Of a stretch of DNA of 50,314 nucleotides, positions 1 through 13,300 are shown piece after piece. The stretch is from Euglena gracilis (Eukaryota; Euglenozoa; Euglenophyceae; Euglenales; Euglenaceae), in contig CAAHFI011191812.1 of NCBI GenBank assembly GCA_900893395.1, positions 1 to 50,314 on the forward strand. The letters run 5' to 3'. Position 1 is the first letter of the stretch, and each line of letters begins with the position of its first letter. The position numbers were made by a program, and so were the translations under genes. The notes beneath the pieces are model-generated. The model was given only the letters and a program-made list of their open reading frames with translations. It ran no database searches and had not been told where the DNA came from.

Positions 1-1363
1 TTCAAAGCCCTTCCCTTTGGGTACCTACCCCCTAAAATGAACTTTTAATCGATATGGGATCCCGTAAAATCGATTGCTGGCATCTTAGAGCACCCTTTGA
101 GACATTTTTGGGGTCCCAGATCCTTTTGCATCCGGAAATATTCAAGCGGGATCCAGCTTCCGTCACCATGGTATAACGGAACCTTACCTGGGTCTGTGAA
201 TCCTTTTTCATGACCCTTGGTTCAAAAGCCCTTCCCTTTGGGTACCTACCCCCTAAAATGAACTTTTAATCGATATGGGATCCCGTAAAATCGATTGCTG
301 GCATCTTAGACACCCTTTGAGACATTTTTGGGGTCAGATCCTTTTGCATCCGGAATATTCAAGCGGGATCCAGCTTCCGTTCACCATGGATAAACGGAAC
401 CTTACCTGGGTCTGCTGAATCCTTTTTCAGACCCTTGGTTCAAAGCCCTTCCCTTTGGGTACCTACCCCCTAAAATGAACTTTTAATCGATTATGGGTTC
501 CCGTAAAATCGATTGCTGGCATCTTAGAGCACCCTTTGAGACATTTTTGGGTCCCAGATCCTTTTGCATCCGGAAATATTCAAGCGGGATCCAGCTTCCG
601 TCACCATGGTATAACGGAACCTTACCTGGGTCTGTGAATCCTTTTTCATGACCCTTGGTTCAAAGCCCTTCCCTTTGGGTACCTACCCCCTAAAATAACT
701 TTTAATCGATATGGGATCCCGTAAAATCGATTGCTGGCATCTTAGAGCACCCTTTGAGACATTTTTGGGGTCCCAGATCCTTTTGCATCCGGAAATATTC
801 AAGCGGATCCAGCTTCCGTCACCATGGTATAACGGAACCTTACCTGGGTCTGTGAATCCTTTTCATGACCCTTGGTTCAAAGCCCTTCCCTTTGGGTACC
901 TACCCCCTAAAATGAACTTTTAATCGATATGGGATCCCGTAAAATCGATTGCTGGCATCTTAGAGCACCCTTTGAGACATTTTTGGGGTCCCAGATCCTT
1001 TTGCATCCGGAAATATTCAAGCGGGATCCAGCTTCCGTCACCATGGTATAAACGGAACCTTACCTGGGTCTGTGAATCCTTTTCATGACCCTTGGTTCAA
1101 AGCCCTTCCCTTTGGGTACCTACCCCCTAAAATGAAACTTTAATCGATATGGGATCCCGTAAAATCGATTGCTGGCATCTTAGAGCACCCTTTGAGACAT
1201 TTTTGGGGTCCCAGATCCTTTTGCATCCGGAAATATTCAAGCGGATCCAGCTTCCGTCACCATGGTAAACGGAACCTTACCTGGGTCTGTGAATCCTTTT
1301 CATGACCCTTGGTTCAAAGCCCTTCCCTTGGGTACCTACCCCTAAAATGAACTTTTAATCGAT
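1..1363. repeat. Degenerate type A monomers at the left window edge
   Basis: Six monomers starting at 54, 275, 493, 711, 929 and 1149 have lengths of 221, 218, 218, 218, 220 and 215 bp instead of 219. The changes include extra T in the run before CATGACCC, an extra A in TTCAAAAGCC, and loss of G or C in short runs. A base change turns ATGGGATCCC into ATGGGTTCCC near 493. From 1364 on, the monomers are regular. I see no non-satellite sequence here. The zone may be a margin of the array, a locally less homogenised stretch, or less well polished sequence. Confidence 0.85.
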
Positions 1364-4300
1364 ATGGGATCCCGTAAAATCGATTGCTGGCATCTTAGAG
1401 CACCCTTTGAGACATTTTTGGGGTCCCAGATCCTTTTGCATCCGGAAATATTCAAGCGGGATCCAGCTTCCGTCACCATGGTATAACGGAACCTTACCTG
1501 GGTCTGTGAATCCTTTTCATGACCCTTGGTTCAAAGCCCTTCCCTTTGGGTACCTACCCCCTAAAATGAACTTTTAATCGATATGGGATCCCGTAAAATC
1601 GATTGCTGGCATCTTAGAGCACCCTTTGAGACATTTTTGGGGTCCCAGATCCTTTTGCATCCGGAAATATTCAAGCGGGATCCAGCTTCCGTCACCATGG
1701 TATAACGGAACCTTACCTGGGTCTGTGAATCCTTTTCATGACCCTTGGTTCAAAGCCCTTCCCTTTGGGTACCTACCCCCTAAAATGAACTTTTAATCGA
1801 TATGGGATCCCGTAAAATCGATTGCTGGCATCTTAGAGCACCCTTTGAGACATTTTTGGGGTCCCAGATCCTTTTGCATCCGGAAATATTCAAGCGGGAT
1901 CCAGCTTCCGTCACCATGGTATAACGGAACCTTACCTGGGTCTGTGAATCCTTTTCATGACCCTTGGTTCAAAGCCCTTCCCTTTGGGTACCTACCCCCT
2001 AAAATGAACTTTTAATCGATATGGGATCCCGTAAAATCGATTGCTGGCATCTTAGAGCACCCTTTGAGACATTTTTGGGGTCCAGATCCTTTTGCATCCG
2101 GAAATATTCAAGCGGGATCCAGCTTCCGTCACCATGGTATAACGGAACCTTACCTGGGTCTGTGAATCCTTTTCATGACCCTTGGTTCAAAGCCCTTCCC
2201 TTTGGGTACCTACCCCCTAAAATGAACTTTTAATCGATATGGGATCCCGTAAAATCGATTGCTGGCATCTTAGAGCACCCTTTGAGACATTTTTGGGGTC
2301 CCAGATCCTTTTGCATCCGGAAATATTCAAGCGGGATCCAGCTTCCGTCACCATGGTATAACGGAACCTTACCTGGGTCTGTGAATCCTTTTCATGACCC
2401 TTGGTTCAAAGCCCTTCCCTTTGGGTACCTACCCCCTAAAATGAACTTTTAATCGATATGGGATCCCGTAAAATCGATTGCTGGCATCTTAGAGCACCCT
2501 TTGAGACATTTTTGGGGTCCCAGATCCTTTTGCATCCGGAAATATTCAAGCGGGATCCAGCTTCCGTCACCATGGTATAACGGAACCTTACCTGGGTCTG
2601 TGAATCCTTTTCATGACCCTTGGTTCAAAGCCCTTCCCTTTGGGTACCTACCCCCTAAAATGAACTTTTAATCGATATGGGATCCCGTAAAATCGATTGC
2701 TGGCATCTTAGAGCACCCTTTGAGACATTTTTGGGGTCCCAGATCCTTTTGCATCCGGAAATATTCAAGCGGGATCCAGCTTCCGTCACCATGGTATAAC
2801 GGAACCTTACCTGGGTCTGTGAATCCTTTTCATGACCCTTGGTTCAAAGCCCTTCCCTTTGGGTACCTACCCCCTAAAATGAACTTTTAATCGATATGGG
2901 ATCCCGTAAAATCGATTGCTGGCATCTTAGAGCACCCTTTGAGACATTTTTGGGGTCCCAGATCCTTTTGCATCCGGAAATATTCAAGCGGGATCCAGCT
3001 TCCGTCACCATGGTATAACGGAACCTTACCTGGGTCTGTGAATCCTTTTCATGACCCTTGGTTCAAAGCCCTTCCCTTTGGGTACCTACCCCCTAAAATG
3101 AACTTTTAATCGATATGGGATCCCGTAAAATCGATTGCTGGCATCTTAGAGCACCCTTTGAGACATTTTTGGGGTCCCAGATCCTTTTGCATCCGGAAAT
3201 ATTCAAGCGGGATCCAGCTTCCGTCACCATGGTATAACGGAACCTTACCTGGGTCTGTGAATCCTTTTCATGACCCTTGGTTCAAAGCCCTTCCCTTTGG
3301 GTACCTACCCCTAAAATGAACTTTTAATCGATATGGGATCCCGTAAAATCGATTGCTGGCATCTTAGAGCACCCTTTGAGACATTTTTGGGGTCCCAGAT
3401 CCTTTTGCATCCGGAAATATTCAAGCGGGATCCAGCTTCCGTCACCATGGTATAACGGAACCTTACCTGGGTCTGTGAATCCTTTTCATGACCCTTGGTT
3501 CAAAGCCCTTCCCTTTGGGTACCTACCCCCTAAAATGAACTTTTAATCGATATGGGATCCCGTAAAATCGATTGCTGGCATCTTAGAGCACCCTTTGAGA
3601 CATTTTTGGGGTCCCAGATCCTTTTGCATCCGGAAATATTCAAGCGGGATCCAGCTTCCGTCACCATGGTATAACGGAACCTTACCTGGGTCTGTGAATC
3701 CTTTTCATGACCCTTGGTTCAAAGCCCTTCCCTTTGGGTACCTACCCCCTAAAATGAACTTTTAATCGATATGGGATCCCGTAAAATCGATTGCTGGCAT
3801 CTTAGAGCACCCTTTGAGACATTTTTGGGGTCCCAGATCCTTTTGCATCCGGAAATATTCAAGCGGGATCCAGCTTCCGTCACCATGGTATAACGGAACC
3901 TTACCTGGGTCTGTGAATCCTTTTCATGACCCTTGGTTCAAAGCCCTTCCCTTTGGGTACCTACCCCCTAAAATGAACTTTTAATCGATATGGGATCCCG
4001 TAAAATCGATTGCTGGCATCTTAGAGCACCCTTTGAGACATTTTTGGGGTCCCAGATCCTTTTGCATCCGGAAATATTCAAGCGGGATCCAGCTTCCGTC
4101 ACCATGGTATAACGGAACCTTACCTGGGTCTGTGAATCCTTTTCATGACCCTTGGTTCAAAGCCCTTCCCTTTGGGTACCTACCCCCTAAAATGAACTTT
4201 TAATCGATATGGGATCCCGTAAAATCGATTGCTGGCATCTTAGAGCACCCTTTGAGACATTTTTGGGGTCCCAGATCCTTTTGCATCCGGAAATATTCAA

Positions 4301-7300
4301 GCGGGATCCAGCTTCCGTCACCATGGTATAACGGAACCTTACCTGGGTCTGTGAATCCTTTTCATGACCCTTGGTTCAAAGCCCTTCCCTTTGGGTACCT
4401 ACCCCCTAAAATGAACTTTTAATCGATATGGGATCCCGTAAAATCGATTGCTGGCATCTTAGAGCACCCTTTGAGACATTTTTGGGGTCCCAGATCCTTT
4501 TGCATCCGGAAATATTCAAGCGGGATCCAGCTTCCGTCACCATGGTATAACGGAACCTTACCTGGGTCTGTGAATCCTTTTCATGACCCTTGGTTCAAAG
4601 CCCTTCCCTTTGGGTACCTACCCCCTAAAATGAACTTTTAATCGATATGGGATCCCGTAAAATCGATTGCTGGCATCTTAGAGCACCCTTTGAGACATTT
4701 TTGGGGTCCCAGATCCTTTTGCATCCGGAAATATTCAAGCGGGATCCAGCTTCCGTCACCATGGTATAACGGAACCTTACCTGGGTCTGTGAATCCTTTT
4801 CATGACCCTTGGTTCAAAGCCCTTCCCTTTGGGTACCTACCCCCTAAAATGAACTTTTAATCGATATGGGATCCCGTAAAATCGATTGCTGGCATCTTAG
4901 AGCACCCTTTGAGACATTTTTGGGGTCCCAGATCCTTTTGCATCCGGAAATATTCAAGCGGGATCCAGCTTCCGTCACCATGGTATAACGGAACCTTACC
5001 TGGGTCTGTGAATCCTTTTCATGACCCTTGGTTCAAAGCCCTTCCCTTTGGGTACCTACCCCCTAAAATGAACTTTTAATCGATATGGGATCCCGTAAAA
5101 TCGATTGCTGGCATCTTAGAGCACCCTTTGAGACATTTTTGGGGTCCCAGATCCTTTTGCATCCGGAAATATTCAAGCGGGATCCAGCTTCCGTCACCAT
5201 GGTATAACGGAACCTTACCTGGGTCTGTGAATCCTTTTCATGACCCTTGGTTCAAAGCCCTTCCCTTTGGGTACCTACCCCCTAAAATGAACTTTTAATC
5301 GATATGGGATCCCGTAAAATCGATTGCTGGCATCTTAGAGCACCCTTTGAGACATTTTTGGGGTCCCAGATCCTTTTGCATCCGGAAATATTCAAGCGGG
5401 ATCCAGCTTCCGTCACCATGGTATAACGGAACCTTACCTGGGTCTGTGAATCCTTTTCATGACCCTTGGTTCAAAGCCCTTCCCTTTGGGTACCTACCCC
5501 CTAAAATGAACTTTTAATCGATATGGGATCCCGTAAAATCGATTGCTGGCATCTTAGAGCACCCTTTGAGACATTTTTGGGGTCCCAGATCCTTTTGCAT
5601 CCGGAAATATTCAAGCGGGATCCAGCTTCCGTCACCATGGTATAACGGAACCTTACCTGGGTCTGTGAATCCTTTTCATGACCCTTGGTTCAAAGCCCTT
5701 CCCTTTGGGTACCTACCCCCTAAAATGAACTTTTAATCGATATGGGATCCCGTAAAATCGATTGCTGGCATCTTAGAGCACCCTTTGAGACATTTTTGGG
5801 GTCCCAGATCCTTTTGCATCCGGAAATATTCAAGCGGGATCCAGCTTCCGTCACCATGGTATAACGGAACCTTACCTGGGTCTGTGAATCCTTTTCATGA
5901 CCCTTGGTTCAAAGCCCTTCCCTTTGGGTACCTACCCCCTAAAATGAACTTTTAATCGATATGGGATCCCGTAAAATCGATTGCTGGCATCTTAGAGCAC
6001 CCTTTGAGACATTTTTGGGGTCCCAGATCCTTTTGCATCCGGAAATATTCAAGCGGGATCCAGCTTCCGTCACCATGGTATAACGGAACCTTACCTGGGT
6101 CTGTGAATCCTTTTCATGACCCTTGGTTCAAAGCCCTTCCCTTTGGGTACCTACCCCCTAAAATGAACTTTTAATCGATATGGGATCCCGTAAAATCGAT
6201 TGCTGGCATCTTAGAGCACCCTTTGAGACATTTTTGGGGTCCCAGATCCTTTTGCATCCGGAAATATTCAAGCGGGATCCAGCTTCCGTCACCATGGTAT
6301 AACGGAACCTTACCTGGGTCTGTGAATCCTTTTCATGACCCTTGGTTCAAAGCCCTTCCCTTTGGGTACCTACCCCCTAAAATGAACTTTTAATCGATAT
6401 GGGATCCCGTAAAATCGATTGCTGGCATCTTAGAGCACCCTTTGAGACATTTTTGGGGTCCCAGATCCTTTTGCATCCGGAAATATTCAAGCGGGATCCA
6501 GCTTCCGTCACCATGGTATAACGGAACCTTACCTGGGTCTGTGAATCCTTTTCATGACCCTTGGTTCAAAGCCCTTCCCTTTGGGTACCTACCCCCTAAA
6601 ATGAACTTTTAATCGATATGGGATCCCGTAAAATCGATTGCTGGCATCTTAGAGCACCCTTTGAGACATTTTTGGGGTCCCAGATCCTTTTGCATCCGGA
6701 AATATTCAAGCGGGATCCAGCTTCCGTCACCATGGTATAACGGAACCTTACCTGGGTCTGTGAATCCTTTTCATGACCCTTGGTTCAAAGCCCTTCCCTT
6801 TGGGTACCTACCCCCTAAAATGAACTTTTAATCGATATGGGATCCCGTAAAATCGATTGCTGGCATCTTAGAGCACCCTTTGAGACATTTTTGGGGTCCC
6901 AGATCCTTTTGCATCCGGAAATATTCAAGCGGGATCCAGCTTCCGTCACCATGGTATAACGGAACCTTACCTGGGTCTGTGAATCCTTTTCATGACCCTT
7001 GGTTCAAAGCCCTTCCCTTTGGGTACCTACCCCCTAAAATGAACTTTTAATCGATATGGGATCCCGTAAAATCGATTGCTGGCATCTTAGAGCACCCTTT
7101 GAGACATTTTTGGGGTCCCAGATCCTTTTGCATCCGGAAATATTCAAGCGGGATCCAGCTTCCGTCACCATGGTATAACGGAACCTTACCTGGGTCTGTG
7201 AATCCTTTTCATGACCCTTGGTTCAAAGCCCTTCCCTTTGGGTACCTACCCCCTAAAATGAACTTTTAATCGATATGGGATCCCGTAAAATCGATTGCTG

Positions 7301-10300
7301 GCATCTTAGAGCACCCTTTGAGACATTTTTGGGGTCCCAGATCCTTTTGCATCCGGAAATATTCAAGCGGGATCCAGCTTCCGTCACCATGGTATAACGG
7401 AACCTTACCTGGGTCTGTGAATCCTTTTCATGACCCTTGGTTCAAAGCCCTTCCCTTTGGGTACCTACCCCCTAAAATGAACTTTTAATCGATATGGGAT
7501 CCCGTAAAATCGATTGCTGGCATCTTAGAGCACCCTTTGAGACATTTTTGGGGTCCCAGATCCTTTTGCATCCGGAAATATTCAAGCGGGATCCAGCTTC
7601 CGTCACCATGGTATAACGGAACCTTACCTGGGTCTGTGAATCCTTTTCATGACCCTTGGTTCAAAGCCCTTCCCTTTGGGTACCTACCCCCTAAAATGAA
7701 CTTTTAATCGATATGGGATCCCGTAAAATCGATTGCTGGCATCTTAGAGCACCCTTTGAGACATTTTTGGGGTCCCAGATCCTTTTGCATCCGGAAATAT
7801 TCAAGCGGGATCCAGCTTCCGTCACCATGGTATAACGGAACCTTACCTGGGTCTGTGAATCCTTTTCATGACCCTTGGTTCAAAGCCCTTCCCTTTGGGT
7901 ACCTACCCCCTAAAATGAACTTTTAATCGATATGGGATCCCGTAAAATCGATTGCTGGCATCTTAGAGCACCCTTTGAGACATTTTTGGGGTCCCAGATC
8001 CTTTTGCATCCGGAAATATTCAAGCGGGATCCAGCTTCCGTCACCATGGTATAACGGAACCTTACCTGGGTCTGTGAATCCTTTTCATGACCCTTGGTTC
8101 AAAGCCCTTCCCTTTGGGTACCTACCCCCTAAAATGAACTTTTAATCGATATGGGATCCCGTAAAATCGATTGCTGGCATCTTAGAGCACCCTTTGAGAC
8201 ATTTTTGGGGTCCCAGATCCTTTTGCATCCGGAAATATTCAAGCGGGATCCAGCTTCCGTCACCATGGTATAACGGAACCTTACCTGGGTCTGTGAATCC
8301 TTTTCATGACCCTTGGTTCAAAGCCCTTCCCTTTGGGTACCTACCCCCTAAAATGAACTTTTAATCGATATGGGATCCCGTAAAATCGATTGCTGGCATC
8401 TTAGAGCACCCTTTGAGACATTTTTGGGGTCCCAGATCCTTTTGCATCCGGAAATATTCAAGCGGGATCCAGCTTCCGTCACCATGGTATAACGGAACCT
8501 TACCTGGGTCTGTGAATCCTTTTCATGACCCTTGGTTCAAAGCCCTTCCCTTTGGGTACCTACCCCCTAAAATGAACTTTTAATCGATATGGGATCCCGT
8601 AAAATCGATTGCTGGCATCTTAGAGCACCCTTTGAGACATTTTTGGGGTCCCAGATCCTTTTGCATCCGGAAATATTCAAGCGGGATCCAGCTTCCGTCA
8701 CCATGGTATAACGGAACCTTACCTGGGTCTGTGAATCCTTTTCATGACCCTTGGTTCAAAGCCCTTCCCTTTGGGTACCTACCCCCTAAAATGAACTTTT
8801 AATCGATATGGGATCCCGTAAAATCGATTGCTGGCATCTTAGAGCACCCTTTGAGACATTTTTGGGGTCCCAGATCCTTTTGCATCCGGAAATATTCAAG
8901 CGGGATCCAGCTTCCGTCACCATGGTATAACGGAACCTTACCTGGGTCTGTGAATCCTTTTCATGACCCTTGGTTCAAAGCCCTTCCCTTTGGGTACCTA
9001 CCCCCTAAAATGAACTTTTAATCGATATGGGATCCCGTAAAATCGATTGCTGGCATCTTAGAGCACCCTTTGAGACATTTTTGGGGTCCCAGATCCTTTT
9101 GCATCCGGAAATATTCAAGCGGGATCCAGCTTCCGTCACCATGGTATAACGGAACCTTACCTGGGTCTGTGAATCCTTTTCATGACCCTTGGTTCAAAGC
9201 CCTTCCCTTTGGGTACCTACCCCCTAAAATGAACTTTTAATCGATATGGGATCCCGTAAAATCGATTGCTGGCATCTTAGAGCACCCTTTGAGACATTTT
9301 TGGGGTCCCAGATCCTTTTGCATCCGGAAATATTCAAGCGGGATCCAGCTTCCGTCACCATGGTATAACGGAACCTTACCTGGGTCTGTGAATCCTTTTC
9401 ATGACCCTTGGTTCAAAGCCCTTCCCTTTGGGTACCTACCCCCTAAAATGAACTTTTAATCGATATGGGATCCCGTAAAATCGATTGCTGGCATCTTAGA
9501 GCACCCTTTGAGACATTTTTGGGGTCCCAGATCCTTTTGCATCCGGAAATATTCAAGCGGGATCCAGCTTCCGTCACCATGGTATAACGGAACCTTACCT
9601 GGGTCTGTGAATCCTTTTCATGACCCTTGGTTCAAAGCCCTTCCCTTTGGGTACCTACCCCCTAAAATGAACTTTTAATCGATATGGGATCCCGTAAAAT
9701 CGATTGCTGGCATCTTAGAGCACCCTTTGAGACATTTTTGGGGTCCCAGATCCTTTTGCATCCGGAAATATTCAAGCGGGATCCAGCTTCCGTCACCATG
9801 GTATAACGGAACCTTACCTGGGTCTGTGAATCCTTTTCATGACCCTTGGTTCAAAGCCCTTCCCTTTGGGTACCTACCCCCTAAAATGAACTTTTAATCG
9901 ATATGGGATCCCGTAAAATCGATTGCTGGCATCTTAGAGCACCCTTTGAGACATTTTTGGGGTCCCAGATCCTTTTGCATCCGGAAATATTCAAGCGGGA
10001 TCCAGCTTCCGTCACCATGGTATAACGGAACCTTACCTGGGTCTGTGAATCCTTTTCATGACCCTTGGTTCAAAGCCCTTCCCTTTGGGTACCTACCCCC
10101 TAAAATGAACTTTTAATCGATATGGGATCCCGTAAAATCGATTGCTGGCATCTTAGAGCACCCTTTGAGACATTTTTGGGGTCCCAGATCCTTTTGCATC
10201 CGGAAATATTCAAGCGGGATCCAGCTTCCGTCACCATGGTATAACGGAACCTTACCTGGGTCTGTGAATCCTTTTCATGACCCTTGGTTCAAAGCCCTTC

Positions 10301-13300
10301 CCTTTGGGTACCTACCCCCTAAAATGAACTTTTAATCGATATGGGATCCCGTAAAATCGATTGCTGGCATCTTAGAGCACCCTTTGAGACATTTTTGGGG
10401 TCCCAGATCCTTTTGCATCCGGAAATATTCAAGCGGGATCCAGCTTCCGTCACCATGGTATAACGGAACCTTACCTGGGTCTGTGAATCCTTTTCATGAC
10501 CCTTGGTTCAAAGCCCTTCCCTTTGGGTACCTACCCCCTAAAATGAACTTTTAATCGATATGGGATCCCGTAAAATCGATTGCTGGCATCTTAGAGCACC
10601 CTTTGAGACATTTTTGGGGTCCCAGATCCTTTTGCATCCGGAAATATTCAAGCGGGATCCAGCTTCCGTCACCATGGTATAACGGAACCTTACCTGGGTC
10701 TGTGAATCCTTTTCATGACCCTTGGTTCAAAGCCCTTCCCTTTGGGTACCTACCCCCTAAAATGAACTTTTAATCGATATGGGATCCCGTAAAATCGATT
10801 GCTGGCATCTTAGAGCACCCTTTGAGACATTTTTGGGGTCCCAGATCCTTTTGCATCCGGAAATATTCAAGCGGGATCCAGCTTCCGTCACCATGGTATA
10901 ACGGAACCTTACCTGGGTCTGTGAATCCTTTTCATGACCCTTGGTTCAAAGCCCTTCCCTTTGGGTACCTACCCCCTAAAATGAACTTTTAATCGATATG
11001 GGATCCCGTAAAATCGATTGCTGGCATCTTAGAGCACCCTTTGAGACATTTTTGGGGTCCCAGATCCTTTTGCATCCGGAAATATTCAAGCGGGATCCAG
11101 CTTCCGTCACCATGGTATAACGGAACCTTACCTGGGTCTGTGAATCCTTTTCATGACCCTTGGTTCAAAGCCCTTCCCTTTGGGTACCTACCCCCTAAAA
11201 TGAACTTTTAATCGATATGGGATCCCGTAAAATCGATTGCTGGCATCTTAGAGCACCCTTTGAGACATTTTTGGGGTCCCAGATCCTTTTGCATCCGGAA
11301 ATATTCAAGCGGGATCCAGCTTCCGTCACCATGGTATAACGGAACCTTACCTGGGTCTGTGAATCCTTTTCATGACCCTTGGTTCAAAGCCCTTCCCTTT
11401 GGGTACCTACCCCCTAAAATGAACTTTTAATCGATATGGGATCCCGTAAAATCGATTGCTGGCATCTTAGAGCACCCTTTGAGACATTTTTGGGGTCCCA
11501 GATCCTTTTGCATCCGGAAATATTCAAGCGGGATCCAGCTTCCGTCACCATGGTATAACGGAACCTTACCTGGGTCTGTGAATCCTTTTCATGACCCTTG
11601 GTTCAAAGCCCTTCCCTTTGGGTACCTACCCCCTAAAATGAACTTTTAATCGATATGGGATCCCGTAAAATCGATTGCTGGCATCTTAGAGCACCCTTTG
11701 AGACATTTTTGGGGTCCCAGATCCTTTTGCATCCGGAAATATTCAAGCGGGATCCAGCTTCCGTCACCATGGTATAACGGAACCTTACCTGGGTCTGTGA
11801 ATCCTTTTCATGACCCTTGGTTCAAAGCCCTTCCCTTTGGGTACCTACCCCCTAAAATGAACTTTTAATCGATATGGGATCCCGTAAAATCGATTGCTGG
11901 CATCTTAGAGCACCCTTTGAGACATTTTTGGGGTCCCAGATCCTTTTGCATCCGGAAATATTCAAGCGGGATCCAGCTTCCGTCACCATGGTATAACGGA
12001 ACCTTACCTGGGTCTGTGAATCCTTTTCATGACCCTTGGTTCAAAGCCCTTCCCTTTGGGTACCTACCCCCTAAAATGAACTTTTAATCGATATGGGATC
12101 CCGTAAAATCGATTGCTGGCATCTTAGAGCACCCTTTGAGACATTTTTGGGGTCCCAGATCCTTTTGCATCCGGAAATATTCAAGCGGGATCCAGCTTCC
12201 GTCACCATGGTATAACGGAACCTTACCTGGGTCTGTGAATCCTTTTCATGACCCTTGGTTCAAAGCCCTTCCCTTTGGGTACCTACCCCCTAAAATGAAC
12301 TTTTAATCGATATGGGATCCCGTAAAATCGATTGCTGGCATCTTAGAGCACCCTTTGAGACATTTTTGGGGTCCCAGATCCTTTTGCATCCGGAAATATT
12401 CAAGCGGGATCCAGCTTCCGTCACCATGGTATAACGGAACCTTACCTGGGTCTGTGAATCCTTTTCATGACCCTTGGTTCAAAGCCCTTCCCTTTGGGTA
12501 CCTACCCCCTAAAATGAACTTTTAATCGATATGGGATCCCGTAAAATCGATTGCTGGCATCTTAGAGCACCCTTTGAGACATTTTTGGGGTCCCAGATCC
12601 TTTTGCATCCGGAAATATTCAAGCGGGATCCAGCTTCCGTCACCATGGTATAACGGAACCTTACCTGGGTCTGTGAATCCTTTTCATGACCCTTGGTTCA
12701 AAGCCCTTCCCTTTGGGTACCTACCCCCTAAAATGAACTTTTAATCGATATGGGATCCCGTAAAATCGATTGCTGGCATCTTAGAGCACCCTTTGAGACA
12801 TTTTTGGGGTCCCAGATCCTTTTGCATCCGGAAATATTCAAGCGGGATCCAGCTTCCGTCACCATGGTATAACGGAACCTTACCTGGGTCTGTGAATCCT
12901 TTTCATGACCCTTGGTTCAAAGCCCTTCCCTTTGGGTACCTACCCCCTAAAATGAACTTTTAATCGATATGGGATCCCGTAAAATCGATTGCTGGCATCT
13001 TAGAGCACCCTTTGAGACATTTTTGGGGTCCCAGATCCTTTTGCATCCGGAAATATTCAAGCGGGATCCAGCTTCCGTCACCATGGTATAACGGAACCTT
13101 ACCTGGGTCTGTGAATCCTTTTCATGACCCTTGGTTCAAAGCCCTTCCCTTTGGGTACCTACCCCCTAAAATGAACTTTTAATCGATATGGGATCCCGTA
13201 AAATCGATTGCTGGCATCTTAGAGCACCCTTTGAGACATTTTTGGGGTCCCAGATCCTTTTGCATCCGGAAATATTCAAGCGGGATCCAGCTTCCGTCAC

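Noticed and set aside
711-923. ATG frames of about 65-70 codons in type A monomers (also near 2021, 19097, 36210, 45604, 46257, 48222 and 48877)
   Set aside because: They appear only in monomers that carry a 1-bp loss. The canonical monomer gives about 40 codons from the same ATG, so the longer frames are by-products of length variation.
2350-2363. CACCATGG as a Kozak start and TATAAC as a TATA-like box in type A
   Set aside because: The ATG is followed one codon later by TAA, and the TATA-like string lies in the same motif in every unit with no other promoter context. B has lost both.
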